Shown: positions 7,307-17,165, counted from the stretch's first letter. The stretch is DNA of 64,000 bases from Chryseobacterium sp. G0162 (GCF_003815715.1 NZ_CP033922.1:4388001-4452000), one strand, 5' to 3'. Notes: a model not told the origin generated them from the sequence alone. Translations and numbers: made by a program.

Positions 7307-10300
7307 ATGAAAAAGAATATAACCAGTTTGTTTTTCTGCTTATCATTAGGCACAGCAGTAGCACAAACTACAGGAAGTAAACCATCAACACTTCCTAACA
7401 TTATACCTCCTTCATCGGAGTCTTATAAATTAGGAGCCTTTGGAAATATCCCTGTCAGCCTGTTTACGGGAAATGCCAATGTAGATATTCCAATAACAAG
7501 CTTTCAAACCAAAAACATCAGTCTTCCTATTAAGCTCAATTACTATTCCAACGGAATAAAAGTAGATGATATGAACGGTTCTACAGGACTAGGTTGGAAT
7601 CTTATTTCAGGCGGGGTTATTACAAGAGTTATCCGGGATGTCCCTGATGAAGAACATCTGACCAATGTAACAATTCCAACCAATATTGATGCCTTAGGCC
7701 CCTATCATCCTACTGTTATGCAATTCTTTCAGGATGCGGCCAATGATGATGTAGATACAGAACAGGACCTCTATATGGCAAGTTTTGGCGGAATGCAGAT
7801 TAAATTTGTCTTTGACAGAAGAGGGATGCCTGTTGTTTATTCTCAAAAAGATGTTATTATTGAAGGGAGAAGCGGAGGCCCATCTTTTACGATTACAACA
7901 GATGACGGGATGAAATTTTATTTTACTGATCAGGAAATGACTTCCAACCGTACTGCCGGAGCTGGGCATTCTTTGATATCTATTTCTTCTACAGCCTGGT
8001 ATCTTACAAAAATAGAAGATGTATCCACCGGTGAAATTGTATTTATTGAAAATACGGATGGCGGTTATACTACTACGATAAGCCAGTCTCAAACATTGTC
8101 TTATACTTCTCCTAATGGAGGGGCTATGTATTCTTCCTGCGGTAATGGGCCATTTATCATGTATCCTACTGTAAGCCCTCTTATCAGCCATAACCAGACT
8201 GTCAATGGAAAACAGATCAAAAGAATTTACAGCAATAATCCAGCTTATGGGGAAATTATTTTTGATTATCTGCAATCAGGAGGTAGCGATGATTATAAAA
8301 GGCTTCAAAAAATAACCAAAAAAGTAAATAACAGTACTATTAATAATGTTGCGTTAAATTATAGTTTGACAGGAAACAATAGGTTGTTTCTTTCCTCTAT
8401 CGTAGACAATGTCTTAAATACTACTTATGGATTTGAATACAATCAGCCTGATAAATTCCCTCCAAGACTTGCCTTTAGCAGAGATAGCTGGGGATATTAT
8501 AATGAGGTCAATAGTAATACGAATCTGGTTCCACGGATTGAAAAAGTATCTGCATGGAGCTCCTATACAGGAGCAGGAACAGGTGTAGTACCTGAGAAAA
8601 CAGCTATCGGGATCTTAAAAAAGATTATTTATCCCACCAAAGGATCTACAGAATTCTTCTATGAAAATCATACGAGAATAGATAAAAACGTGCTGCTAGC
8701 TCCGGCTGAAACAAGGGGTGTTCAAATAAAGGCTACTACTGATGAAGATGCCACAAATGTAATAAGTACAGTGACATTTACACCTATTAAAACTGAGGAG
8801 ATTCGGTTGGGAGGCGGGGCTTCATTTAACGTTCCAGGTTGTGATGCTTCTGCTGAAGTTCCTAATAAGCATAGAGCAGTAGCTACTTTGACTAAAGCAA
8901 ATGGCCAGGCGGTAGAGTTGTATTCCAAAAATTCATCAGGAATCCTCAACAGTATAGGAACTTCGGCTCCCTTTCCTGCCACGGCTGGAAGCTTTTATGC
9001 CCTTGTTAACAAAGATGAACCACTGACGCTTAAATTGCGGACTATATTTTTCTGTGTACGTTCCACCGTTGCTGCTACCTATTCCTACAAAGATGCTGTG
9101 TATGGTGATAAGGAAGTACCTATCGGTGGATTACGAATAGCCAAGATTGTAGATACAACAGAAAATGGGGTGGCAACTACCAGGAAGTTTCTTTACCGGG
9201 ATTTGAATGAAGAGACAACTCAGGCTGTTGTTTTGAGAACTCCCGAATTTCAAGAACAGCTGGATTTTTATAAAACCTGTTATGTCAATAATCCGCATAC
9301 TGGTGGTAGTGTTCCTGTTGGAGTGGAAAAATTCCCCTATTACACAATAACTTCCACTAACATCAATCAGCTTTATGCTACCCATCCGAATGTATTTTAC
9401 AAAACAGTTCAGGAGATTACAGAAGGGAAGTCCAATATTATTCATAGCTATTCTGCTGCTTCGGATGATTTCGGAAAAGTACTATTAGGAAATAATATCA
9501 GGAACTCAGTGTGGTCAAACTTTGGGTGGAAAAATGGAAGGGAGCTTTCAACAAGATATTTGGATGGCAATAATAAACTGGTACGAACTGTCGAAATGAA
9601 CTATGAAGAAGATCAAAACAGGAAATATCAGGTAGATGGTTTTTCTATCAGAAAGAACTATGAAAACCCTAACCCTAAGAATGTTACCTATACCTGTACT
9701 GGGCAGGATATTACAACGACCATTCCATTTACCATGTGCTCAACCAATCATTCGCATTATTATATTACTACTGACGCGTATAAGAACTGCCATGCTATTG
9801 GTGCCAATAATGTGACCACGGAATATAAGGGCAGATGTTTTGGGCTTCAGGAAGGACAAGTAGTAACATTTGATGAGCAGTTGGATAACCTTGATATTGT
9901 ACAATATAAAAATATCTCCCATTTTGAATATTTAAAATCTCAGAAAACTACAGATTATATTGATGGGACTGCCATGAAGACAGAAACCGAATATTTCTAT
10001 AACAACCCCAAACATAGTCAGTTAACAGGGAAAAAAACGATTTTTCCAGACCTGTCTTCTACAGAAGTCAATTATGATTATGCCCATGAGAAAAACAACC
10101 CGTTATTAATCAGTAAAAATATGGTGGGTATTCCTTTGGAAACCAGGGAGCAGCAAACCAATGAAAACATTACCAAATTAACTTCCCGCGAAGAAACTAT
10201 CTACCCTAATGCCCTGCCTGATGCAGTAACAGGAAATCTGGCACTTCCATTATCGGAATATTCTTTTGATAAGCTGAACCCTTCTCAATCCTACAAAGAT

Positions 10301-10735
10301 GTAAGTTTTGACAAGTATGACGAAAATGGGAATATTGTGAAGTACACCACCAATGATGGGACTCCTGTCACTATAGTCTGGGGTTACAAAAAGACAAAGC
10401 CCATTGCTAAGATTGTAGGGGTAATATATAATTCATTAGATAATGAGATTGCAGATATTGTAGCCAAGTCAGATGAGGATGCTGCTGATCCTACAAAAGA
10501 GGGCGCCCTGCTTTTGGCTTTAGATAATTTTCATCAATTAGGATTGGTTGTAACTACATATACCTATGATCCATTGATTGGAGTAACTACGATAACACCA
10601 CCTTCAGGGATCAGGGAACAGTATCTTTATGATACAGCTAACCGTTTAAAAGAAATTCAGGTCAGGGAACGGGATAATACAGGTAATTATGTTGTTAAGA
10701 CCATTAAAGAATTAAAGTATAACTATAAACAGTAA
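7307..10735 (+). CDS. RHS/SpvB-TcB-like shell protein, first part of a split RHS system
   Basis: This 1142-aa exported protein (signal peptide 1-19, ending AVAQ) begins like the N-terminus of SpvB/TcB-type toxin components: a G.I.V.L..G.A...IPI block, LPIKLNYYSNGIKV, then GSTGLGWNLISGGVITRV. The long middle is beta-rich with few recognisable motifs. The C-terminus contains YD-type repeats (SFDKYDENGNIVKYTTNDG, YLYDTANRLKEIQV), the units that build RHS cages. There is no RHS core motif and no toxin tip; those are in the next gene, whose ATG follows 7 bp after this stop. The TcB/TcC pair of ABC toxins is a known example of a cage built from two chains, so this is probably the first half. No T9SS sorting domain is visible. 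Confidence 0.75.
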   Translation: MKKNITSLFFCLSLGTAVAQTTGSKPSTLPNIIPPSSESYKLGAFGNIPVSLFTGNANVDIPITSFQTKNISLPIKLNYYSNGIKVDDMNGSTGLGWNLISGGVITRVIRDVPDEEHLTNVTIPTNIDALGPYHPTVMQFFQDAANDDVDTEQDLYMASFGGMQIKFVFDRRGMPVVYSQKDVIIEGRSGGPSFTITTDDGMKFYFTDQEMTSNRTAGAGHSLISISSTAWYLTKIEDVSTGEIVFIENTDGGYTTTISQSQTLSYTSPNGGAMYSSCGNGPFIMYPTVSPLISHNQTVNGKQIKRIYSNNPAYGEIIFDYLQSGGSDDYKRLQKITKKVNNSTINNVALNYSLTGNNRLFLSSIVDNVLNTTYGFEYNQPDKFPPRLAFSRDSWGYYNEVNSNTNLVPRIEKVSAWSSYTGAGTGVVPEKTAIGILKKIIYPTKGSTEFFYENHTRIDKNVLLAPAETRGVQIKATTDEDATNVISTVTFTPIKTEEIRLGGGASFNVPGCDASAEVPNKHRAVATLTKANGQAVELYSKNSSGILNSIGTSAPFPATAGSFYALVNKDEPLTLKLRTIFFCVRSTVAATYSYKDAVYGDKEVPIGGLRIAKIVDTTENGVATTRKFLYRDLNEETTQAVVLRTPEFQEQLDFYKTCYVNNPHTGGSVPVGVEKFPYYTITSTNINQLYATHPNVFYKTVQEITEGKSNIIHSYSAASDDFGKVLLGNNIRNSVWSNFGWKNGRELSTRYLDGNNKLVRTVEMNYEEDQNRKYQVDGFSIRKNYENPNPKNVTYTCTGQDITTTIPFTMCSTNHSHYYITTDAYKNCHAIGANNVTTEYKGRCFGLQEGQVVTFDEQLDNLDIVQYKNISHFEYLKSQKTTDYIDGTAMKTETEYFYNNPKHSQLTGKKTIFPDLSSTEVNYDYAHEKNNPLLISKNMVGIPLETREQQTNENITKLTSREETIYPNALPDAVTGNLALPLSEYSFDKLNPSQSYKDVSFDKYDENGNIVKYTTNDGTPVTIVWGYKKTKPIAKIVGVIYNSLDNEIADIVAKSDEDAADPTKEGALLLALDNFHQLGLVVTTYTYDPLIGVTTITPPSGIREQYLYDTANRLKEIQVRERDNTGNYVVKTIKELKYNYKQ

Positions 10736-10742
10736 ACACATT

Positions 10743-13700
10743 ATGAAAAAAATACAATTACTAGGTGTGCTGTTTACAGTTTCAGCGGCCTATGCTCAAA
10801 GTACATCCGAAAATTATATACTGTCCAAAACCTGCCTGAGTGGTGATTGCATAAAAAAAACAGAAACCGTTACCTATTTTGATGGGTTGGGGAGAGCGAA
10901 ACAGATTATAGAAGTAAAAGCGACAGCTACAGGCAAAGATTTGGTGACTCCAATTACCTACGATGCTTATGGAAGACAAACAAAGGATATTCTTCCGGTA
11001 CCTGCCAATTCTCTCAATGCTGCCATTCATACTGGGATTATTAATGAAAATACCGCTAATTCTTACTATGGTGTTGCTAATGCGTATGCCGAAAAAGAGA
11101 TTGAAAACTCTCCTTTGGACAAAGTACTGCAGCAGGCCCATCCTGGGGATGCTTGGAAAATGGGGGGAGGCCACACTGCTCAATATAAATACCAGGTCAA
11201 TGGATCAGGGGAAATAAAGAAATTTACAACCAATACTGCTACAAACACTGTAGGAACAATTAGTAATACAGTGTCATCAATTCCTACAGTAGGTTTTTAC
11301 AATCCCGGAGTTTTATACAAAAACACCGTGACGGATGAAGATGGAACTCCTGTGATCCAGTTTACCAATGGCCGCGGGCAGGTGTTGTTGATACGACGTA
11401 CAGACGGTACACAGAATGTTGATACCTATTATGTCTACAACGAGTATGGACAACAGGTATTTGTTATTCCGCCTAAAGCAGTACAGCAAATTGAACAGAA
11501 CAATAATACGGTGACACAGAATATTTTAGAAACGCTTTGTTATCAGTACCGTTACGATGGAAAAGGGCGGCAGGTAGAAAAGAGGTTACCAGGAAGAGGG
11601 GATTGGGAATCTGTGGTTTATGATGGTGCTGACCGTCCTATACTTTCACAGGATGTCAATCTGAAAAATAAAGGACAATGGCTGCTTTCTAAATATGATC
11701 GTTTAAACAGGATTGTTTATACCGGAATACTTTCTGGTGGAAGCAGAATAGACATGCAAAGCCAGATTGGAGATCAGATAATCAACGAAGAAACTATAGT
11801 AGGTGGATTTACTAAAAATGGCCAATTGGTATACTATACCAATAATTTTCTTCAAAATTTCAGTACAATTCTGACGGTTAATTATTACGATTTTTATCCC
11901 CGGGATCAGAAAGAACCAATTCCTTCCAAGATTCTTGACCAATTTGTGATTACATCTTCAAAGTCTTTAAATGGAGGAATAAATACATTGACTTTGCCCA
12001 CAGCCACTTATGTGAAAAATATTGAAGATGACAGCTGGACCAAAACCTATTTCTACTATGATACCAAAGGAAGAAAAATTGGTGAAAGAAGCTGGAACCA
12101 TCTGGGTGGGTATACTAAAACAGAGTCTAAACTGGATTTTTCAGGAAAGCCATTAGAAACTTATACCTATCATCTGAAAAGTCTGGGCAGTACGATAGTA
12201 ACTATTAAAGAAACGCTTATCTATGATGGTCAGAACCGCCTTCTAAAACATTATCATCAGGTGAACACACAGCCTGAGGAACTTCTTGCTGAAAATACCT
12301 ATAACGATGTTGGCCAGCTTATAAATAAAAAAACTGGGAATACAACCGGCACACCATTAGAGTCTATAGATTATAACTACAATATTAGAGGATGGCTTAC
12401 CAGAGTTAATGACCTAACTAATTTAAACGGGAAGCTTTTTGCATATGAGATCAAATACCAAAACCCTTTCTATTCCAATGTTTCTGCTGGGAAATACAAC
12501 GGAAATATTGCAGAGATGGACTGGATAAGTGCTGATAATGGGAAGCTGAGAAGATACAATTATCAGTATGATAGCCTAGAAAGATTAAAAAATGGTATTT
12601 ATTCTGAACCTAATACTACTGTACCACAAAATAACTATTACAATGAGACCTTAAGCTATGATCTAAACGGAAATATCCTGAATCTCAAAAGGAACAGATT
12701 TATTGAAAATCTGGGAGTAGAATTAATGGATAACCTCAACTATATTTATACGGGAAACAGACTTAATAAAGTAGATGATATTTCAGGAAACTATGGAGGT
12801 TATCCAAGTTTTTCAGGCAATCCTATAACTTATGATAGCAATGGGAATATGACAAGCCAGATTGATAAAGGAATGTTGCAGATTGACTACAATTACCTCA
12901 ATCTTCCGAACTACATTAAATTTGACCAAGAATATGAATCTCATGATGGGGTAACTACCCATTTCGTTAATACAAAATACTTTTACAAAGCTGATGGAAC
13001 CAAACTAACGAAGATCCATACCTATGGATCAGGAAGATCCAATATGGAAACTACTGATGTTACAGATTATCTGAATGGGTTCCAGTATACTAACAATGAA
13101 TTAAGCTTTGCTCCAACTTCAGAAGGGTATTTTGATTTTAAAAAGAATACTTATATTTACCAGTATAAGGATTTGGTTGGAAATATCAGGCTTGCTTATT
13201 ATAAAGGGACTGGTGGTAGCCCGGTAGTAGACAGGACAACTCATTTTTATCCTTTTGGGTTAGAATTTGGAGGGGAACTAAATACTTTCAATTCAATCAC
13301 ATCAGATTATAGTTATTCCTCTCAGGGACAGGAAAAGCAAAGGGAGACAGGATGGAGTTCTTACCGCTGGAGAAATTATGATTCTGCTTTGGGGCGATTT
13401 TTCAATGTTGATCCATTAAGTGAGAAGTATAGCACCTGGTCTCCCTATGCATTTAGTGGAAATAGAGTTGTTGATGCAAGAGAATTAGAGGGGTTGGAAC
13501 CTTTAGAGATAAATAAAACTACTAGGAATTTAATTATAGTTAATCAAGGTTATGTAGGTAATCCTCTAAAAGGAGCTACACAAGCTCAAAATCATGCTAA
13601 AACTAATAAGGATGGAGGTATTGATTATGATGGTATAGGAGTTATTAATAATCTAAATAGTGCGAAAAATCAAGTAGGAGTATTTGCTTCTTCAAGTGGA

Positions 13701-14126
13701 AAAGAGACAAAGGCTGATATTTTGTCTAGTATAACAGCTTTTAGAAAGCAAAGTCCCAATGGTAAATTAATTATGGTTGGACATAGTATGGGAGCAGATA
13801 ACTTAGTAGAGCTGGCTAACGAAAATCCAAATATTAAAATTGATTTATTATTTACTTTAGATATTGCCGATGATCCTACAAAAGGATTTGATGATGACAA
13901 AATTCCGTCAAATGTTAAGACTGCAATTAATTATTATAATAAAAATGATGGTTTTATGGGAATGGGAATAGGTGGAGAAGATATAGAGGCTAAGGATCCT
14001 TCTAAGACAAAAATTTTGAATGTTCCAGTTAATGCTTCTCATACTCAAATTGATAATAAATACAAATACAATGCTTATAATGCAGTTGTTAAAGAGTTAA
14101 ATAAACCCGATAAGAAAAAGGATTAA
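10743..14126 (+). CDS. DUF6443 RHS-repeat protein with C-terminal lipase-like toxin tip
   Basis: The 1127-aa protein has a signal peptide (ending AYAQ), a DUF6443 region (about 25-120, SGDCIKKTETVTYFDGLGR), many YD repeats (YDLNGNILNL, YDSLERL) and an RHS core (about 805-918) with HFYPFGLEFGG, YRWRNYDSALGRFFNVDPLSEKY cut here into its two parts YRWRNYDSALGRF and FNVDPLSEKY, and NRVVDARELEG. The tip after residue 919 is an alpha/beta-hydrolase: nucleophile elbow VGHSMGAD with Ser1015, acid candidates Asp1040/1043/1044, and His1100 in NASHTQ. Many polymorphic toxins have a conserved shell followed by a variable effector at this point. The tip is more AT-rich than the shell. The stop overlaps the ATG of the next gene by one base. 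Phospholipid hydrolysis in competitors is inferred. Confidence 0.85.
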   Translation: MKKIQLLGVLFTVSAAYAQSTSENYILSKTCLSGDCIKKTETVTYFDGLGRAKQIIEVKATATGKDLVTPITYDAYGRQTKDILPVPANSLNAAIHTGIINENTANSYYGVANAYAEKEIENSPLDKVLQQAHPGDAWKMGGGHTAQYKYQVNGSGEIKKFTTNTATNTVGTISNTVSSIPTVGFYNPGVLYKNTVTDEDGTPVIQFTNGRGQVLLIRRTDGTQNVDTYYVYNEYGQQVFVIPPKAVQQIEQNNNTVTQNILETLCYQYRYDGKGRQVEKRLPGRGDWESVVYDGADRPILSQDVNLKNKGQWLLSKYDRLNRIVYTGILSGGSRIDMQSQIGDQIINEETIVGGFTKNGQLVYYTNNFLQNFSTILTVNYYDFYPRDQKEPIPSKILDQFVITSSKSLNGGINTLTLPTATYVKNIEDDSWTKTYFYYDTKGRKIGERSWNHLGGYTKTESKLDFSGKPLETYTYHLKSLGSTIVTIKETLIYDGQNRLLKHYHQVNTQPEELLAENTYNDVGQLINKKTGNTTGTPLESIDYNYNIRGWLTRVNDLTNLNGKLFAYEIKYQNPFYSNVSAGKYNGNIAEMDWISADNGKLRRYNYQYDSLERLKNGIYSEPNTTVPQNNYYNETLSYDLNGNILNLKRNRFIENLGVELMDNLNYIYTGNRLNKVDDISGNYGGYPSFSGNPITYDSNGNMTSQIDKGMLQIDYNYLNLPNYIKFDQEYESHDGVTTHFVNTKYFYKADGTKLTKIHTYGSGRSNMETTDVTDYLNGFQYTNNELSFAPTSEGYFDFKKNTYIYQYKDLVGNIRLAYYKGTGGSPVVDRTTHFYPFGLEFGGELNTFNSITSDYSYSSQGQEKQRETGWSSYRWRNYDSALGRFFNVDPLSEKYSTWSPYAFSGNRVVDARELEGLEPLEINKTTRNLIIVNQGYVGNPLKGATQAQNHAKTNKDGGIDYDGIGVINNLNSAKNQVGVFASSSGKETKADILSSITAFRKQSPNGKLIMVGHSMGADNLVELANENPNIKIDLLFTLDIADDPTKGFDDDKIPSNVKTAINYYNKNDGFMGMGIGGEDIEAKDPSKTKILNVPVNASHTQIDNKYKYNAYNAVVKELNKPDKKKD
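13497..14126 (+). other. Variable C-terminal effector module (alpha/beta-hydrolase)
   Basis: This is the part of the RHS protein after the conserved core motif ARELEGLEP. About 209 residues hold a complete-looking Ser-Asp-His triad (Ser1015, Asp1040 or 1043/1044, His1100). A/T-ending codons become dominant here. The boundary at the core motif is where effector tips are swapped in RHS families. Confidence 0.7.
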
Positions 14127-14398
14127 TGAAAAATAAAAGAAACCCCATAATTATTCAAATAATAAATATTTTATATTTTTTAATAATAATATTTTTTAAT
14201 AATAATTTTGATTTTTTAAATACCATAAACGCTAAAGTTGTTTCATTTTTAGTAGGGATTTTACTTTCTCTATTTTCTATGTTATATATTGTTAGAGATA
14301 AAACAAATTATAAACGGTTATTTTTATTGATAAATACGTCACTAATTTTAATATATCTATATGAGGTATATTTTTATTTAGCAATAGATAATTCATAA
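14126..14398 (+). CDS. Small membrane protein, probable immunity protein for the RHS lipase tip
   Basis: The 90-aa protein has about three hydrophobic helices (roughly residues 8-25, 37-55 and 66-86) and almost no soluble part. Its ATG overlaps the RHS stop codon by one base (TAATG), implying translational coupling. It is extremely AT-rich, more so than any neighbour, which suggests it arrived together with the tip module. Immunity proteins are typically encoded directly after the toxin tip, and an integral membrane inhibitor suits a toxin that attacks membrane lipids. I recognise no family; the function rests on position and topology. Confidence 0.65.
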   Translation: MKNKRNPIIIQIINILYFLIIIFFNNNFDFLNTINAKVVSFLVGILLSLFSMLYIVRDKTNYKRLFLLINTSLILIYLYEVYFYLAIDNS

Positions 14399-14452
14399 GA
14401 TTTCTGAGCTTCCGCTGGCGTGAGCGTCTCGCTCGTGTCGATAGATAAAAAC

Positions 14453-14482
14453 AAACCCATCGTTTTTTTGCGGTGGGTTTTG
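14453..14482 (+). terminator. Terminator of the RHS operon
   Basis: AAACCCATCG pairs with CGGTGGGTTT (one G-T pair) around a T-rich loop and is followed by TTGT. It is the first terminator-like hairpin after the promoter at 5597, so the four genes may form one transcript of about 8.8 kb. Confidence 0.7.
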
Positions 14483-14680
14483 TATTACAAAAATTGCTTC
14501 AAGTCTCCGAATACTTTCTTCATGCTACCAAATCCTTTCACATGCCACACAAACTCTTTGTGTGGGAAAATAATAATAGCCATTATGATGTAAAATGAAT
14601 AAGAACTTTTCAAAATTTCCCTTACATCATCACTACAAAAAATCATAAAACCAACATTTTCATCTCTCACTGAAAAATCG

Positions 14681-14688
14681 TATTTTTG
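14681..14688 (+). promoter_or_regulatory. Putative -7 box of purB
   Basis: TATTTTTG fits TAnnTTTG and lies 24 bp before the purB ATG. The upstream box is only TTTT (14657-14660, spacing 20). Confidence 0.5.
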
Positions 14689-14712
14689 TGCATCTAAAAA
14701 GTAAAAGAACGA

Positions 14713-16140
14713 ATGAATTCCTACAAAAATCCATTGGAAGAGCGCTATTCCAGTGAAGAAATGTTGTTTAATTTCTCACACAATAACAAATTCCGTACCT
14801 GGAGAAAGCTTTGGATCGCTTTAGCAGAGATCGAAAAAGACTTAGGGCTTGAAATTACAGACGAGCAGATCGCTGAATTAAAAGCTAATGCTGAAAATAT
14901 CGATTTCGATAAAGCAGCAGAATACGAAAAGAAATTCCGTCATGATGTAATGGCTCACGTTCACACCTATGGAGATGTGGCGCCTTCAGCAAAGGGAATA
15001 ATTCACTTGGGAGCTACTTCAGCTTTTGTAGGAGACAATACAGATTTAATTCAAATCCGTGACGGACTTTTAATCTTAAAGAAAAAGTTGGTGAACGTAA
15101 TGAAGAATTTAGCAGACTTTGCGATTCAGTACAAAGATCTTCCAACTTTAGGATTTACACACTTCCAACCGGCTCAGTTAACAACAGTAGGAAAAAGAGC
15201 AACCCTTTGGTTACAAAGTTTGGTTCTTGATATCGAAGAATTAGACTTCTTCTTAGAAACCCTTCGTTTCAGAGGAGTAAAAGGAACTACAGGGACTGCT
15301 GCAAGTTTCCTTGAACTGTTCAACGGAGATTATTCAAAAGTAAAGCACTTAGATAAAGAGCTTTCAAAAAGATTCGGATTCGAAAAAGTGTTCGGAGTTT
15401 CCGGACAGACTTACGATAGAAAGATTGATGCGAAAGTAGTAGCTTTATTAGGAAACATCGCTCAGTCAGCTCATAAATTCACAAACGATTTACGTTTACT
15501 TCAGAACCTTAAGGAAATTGAAGAACCATTCGAGAAAAACCAGATCGGTTCATCGGCAATGGCGTACAAGCGTAATCCAATGAGAAGTGAAAGAATCGGA
15601 GCATTGGCAAAATATGTAATGTCTTTAACGACAAGTTCTGCAATGGTAGCTTCTACACAATGGTTTGAAAGAACATTGGATGACTCTGCAAACAAGAGAT
15701 TAACCATTCCTCAGGCATTCCTTGCTGTAGATGCAATTCTATTGATCTGGAATAATATCATGAACGGAATCGTTGTATATCCGAACAGAATCAACAAGCA
15801 TATCGAAGAAGAACTTCCTTTCATGGCAACAGAATATATCATCATGGAAGAAGTGAAAGCTGGTGGTGATCGTCAGGAAATTCACGAAGTTATCAGAGTT
15901 CATTCTATGGAAGCTTCCAAGAAAGTGAAGGAAGAAGGAAAAGAAAATGATTTGATCGAAAGAATCTTAAACGATGATTCTTTAAAATTAGATAAATCGA
16001 AATTAAAAGAAGTTTTAGATCCTAAGAACTTTATCGGGTTTGCACCGATTCAGACGGAAGAATTCGTCAAGAATGAAGTGCAGCCGATTATAGATCAAAA
16101 TAAAGACTTAATAGGATTAGAAGCTGATCTTAAAGTATAA
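14713..16140 (+). CDS. purB: Adenylosuccinate lyase
   Basis: PurB removes fumarate from SAICAR and adenylosuccinate, two steps of cytosolic purine synthesis. The 475-aa chain has the fumarase/aspartase superfamily layout: HDVMAHVHTYGD near residue 76, the TSAFVGDNTD segment, LPTLGFTHFQPAQLT, and the flexible signature loop GSSAMAYKRNP with catalytic serine candidates Ser280/281. It stands alone between its own -7 box and its own terminator. Another purine gene, purL, is 2.6 kb downstream, but two unrelated genes separate them. No anomaly was seen. Confidence 0.95.
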   Translation: MNSYKNPLEERYSSEEMLFNFSHNNKFRTWRKLWIALAEIEKDLGLEITDEQIAELKANAENIDFDKAAEYEKKFRHDVMAHVHTYGDVAPSAKGIIHLGATSAFVGDNTDLIQIRDGLLILKKKLVNVMKNLADFAIQYKDLPTLGFTHFQPAQLTTVGKRATLWLQSLVLDIEELDFFLETLRFRGVKGTTGTAASFLELFNGDYSKVKHLDKELSKRFGFEKVFGVSGQTYDRKIDAKVVALLGNIAQSAHKFTNDLRLLQNLKEIEEPFEKNQIGSSAMAYKRNPMRSERIGALAKYVMSLTTSSAMVASTQWFERTLDDSANKRLTIPQAFLAVDAILLIWNNIMNGIVVYPNRINKHIEEELPFMATEYIIMEEVKAGGDRQEIHEVIRVHSMEASKKVKEEGKENDLIERILNDDSLKLDKSKLKEVLDPKNFIGFAPIQTEEFVKNEVQPIIDQNKDLIGLEADLKV

Positions 16141-16146
16141 AACAAT

Positions 16147-16172
16147 ATGCAGCCTTTTGGGCTGCATTTTTT
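16147..16172 (+). terminator. Terminator of purB
   Basis: ATGCAGCC and GGCTGCAT are perfect 8-bp arms around a short loop, followed by a T run. Confidence 0.9.
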
Positions 16173-16187
16173 ATTTTAAACCCAACC

Positions 16188-17165
16188 ATGAACAAAGTCC
16201 TTTTATTGATTACCTTAATTCCTGTACTGGCTTTCTCTCAGAAGAAAGACGTTTTGAGGTATTTTAAATCCAGAGATTCTTTGATTGGAGTCAAAAACCA
16301 GGCTGGAAAGATCATCATACCAGCAGAATTTAAAGATTATACCGGAATTAAAGAAGGTGAATTGGTAAAAGACGGGATAGAGAATGAAACTATTCTCTTT
16401 GCTGGTGGGAAAAGAGATGAAAAATATGAAAAAAATGCCTTTGGATATGTTTACGACAGAAAAGGTAATTTTTTATATAAACCTTATTTATATGATAACG
16501 GAGCAGACTATTTTTCAGAAGGTGTCAGAAGATTTGTGAAAAATGGGAAAATAGGCTTTGCAGATAGAAACGGAAAAATAGCCATTCAGCCTGAACATGA
16601 TTTTGTCTCCTCTTTCAATTATGGATATGCATCCTTTTGTAATGGATGTGATTGGGAAAAAACAGAAGATGAACATCGAAGTATAGTGGGGGGAACTTGG
16701 GGAATACTGAACGTTAAAGGCGAAACAGTTCAGCCACTTACTAAATATTCTGAGAAAGACGTTAATATTGATGGAAAATACTATCCATATCCATTTCAAT
16801 ATAATAAAAAGGAGGAGAAAATCCTTCAATTTTTTGAAAAATACAATAAAACAATCTCAGACGTTCATTATGTTAATGTATATAATGAGTTATCTGAAAA
16901 AGAAAAAAAACTTCTTTTTGAAATTGTAGAAAGACCCCAAAAAAACTTTCCCTATTATCAAGTGAATACCTATGATTATCAAAAAATAAATTTAGGATCA
17001 TTCGATGACTTGAAATTTTTCGTGTCTGAAGATGGAAAAAGTATTTATATCTTAAATTATGAAGATAAAATGATTTCTTTCGAAGAATGGTTGAAAAATG
17101 AAATACAACAAGCAGAACAATATCAGAAAGAGCACCCTAATAACCCAAACAAATTCAAAAAATAA
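16188..17165 (+). CDS. Exported WG-repeat protein
   Basis: The 325-aa protein has a signal peptide (MNKVLLLITLIPVLAFSQ) and several WG-type repeats, whose pattern is G-[hydrophobic]-hydrophobic-D-x-x-G-K-hydrophobic-P: LIGVKNQAGKIIIPAEF, FGYVYDRKGNFLYKPY, IGFADRNGKIAIQPEH and WGILNVKGETVQPL. The C-terminal 120 residues are charged and lack repeats. Such proteins are common in Bacteroidota envelopes and probably mediate binding; the partner is unknown. The next gene starts 15 bp after the stop on the same strand, so the two may be co-transcribed. Confidence 0.75.
   Translation: MNKVLLLITLIPVLAFSQKKDVLRYFKSRDSLIGVKNQAGKIIIPAEFKDYTGIKEGELVKDGIENETILFAGGKRDEKYEKNAFGYVYDRKGNFLYKPYLYDNGADYFSEGVRRFVKNGKIGFADRNGKIAIQPEHDFVSSFNYGYASFCNGCDWEKTEDEHRSIVGGTWGILNVKGETVQPLTKYSEKDVNIDGKYYPYPFQYNKKEEKILQFFEKYNKTISDVHYVNVYNELSEKEKKLLFEIVERPQKNFPYYQVNTYDYQKINLGSFDDLKFFVSEDGKSIYILNYEDKMISFEEWLKNEIQQAEQYQKEHPNNPNKFKK

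Larger units (their letters stand above)
14399..14712. other. Intergenic region between the RHS operon and purB
   Basis: It contains a GC-rich fragment (14405-14441) with hairpin GAGCG/CGCTC (14422-14434), the terminator at 14453, about 200 bp of AT-rich DNA, and the purB -7 box at 14681. A 61-codon minus-strand frame (14485-14670) has no supporting features. The GC-rich fragment contrasts sharply with the AT-rich immunity gene and may be the scar of a cassette boundary. Confidence 0.5.

Noticed and set aside
7694..8275. 193-aa minus-strand frame opposite the RHS shell gene
   Set aside because: It overlaps a well-supported coding gene in another frame and shows no domain or leader.
10782..11183. 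133-aa minus-strand frame inside the DUF6443 gene
   Set aside because: A shadow of the RHS coding sequence; no independent promoter or motif.
14485..14670. 61-codon minus-strand frame between the RHS operon and purB
   Set aside because: No family features, no -7 box and unusual composition; kept only as a remark in the intergenic entry.
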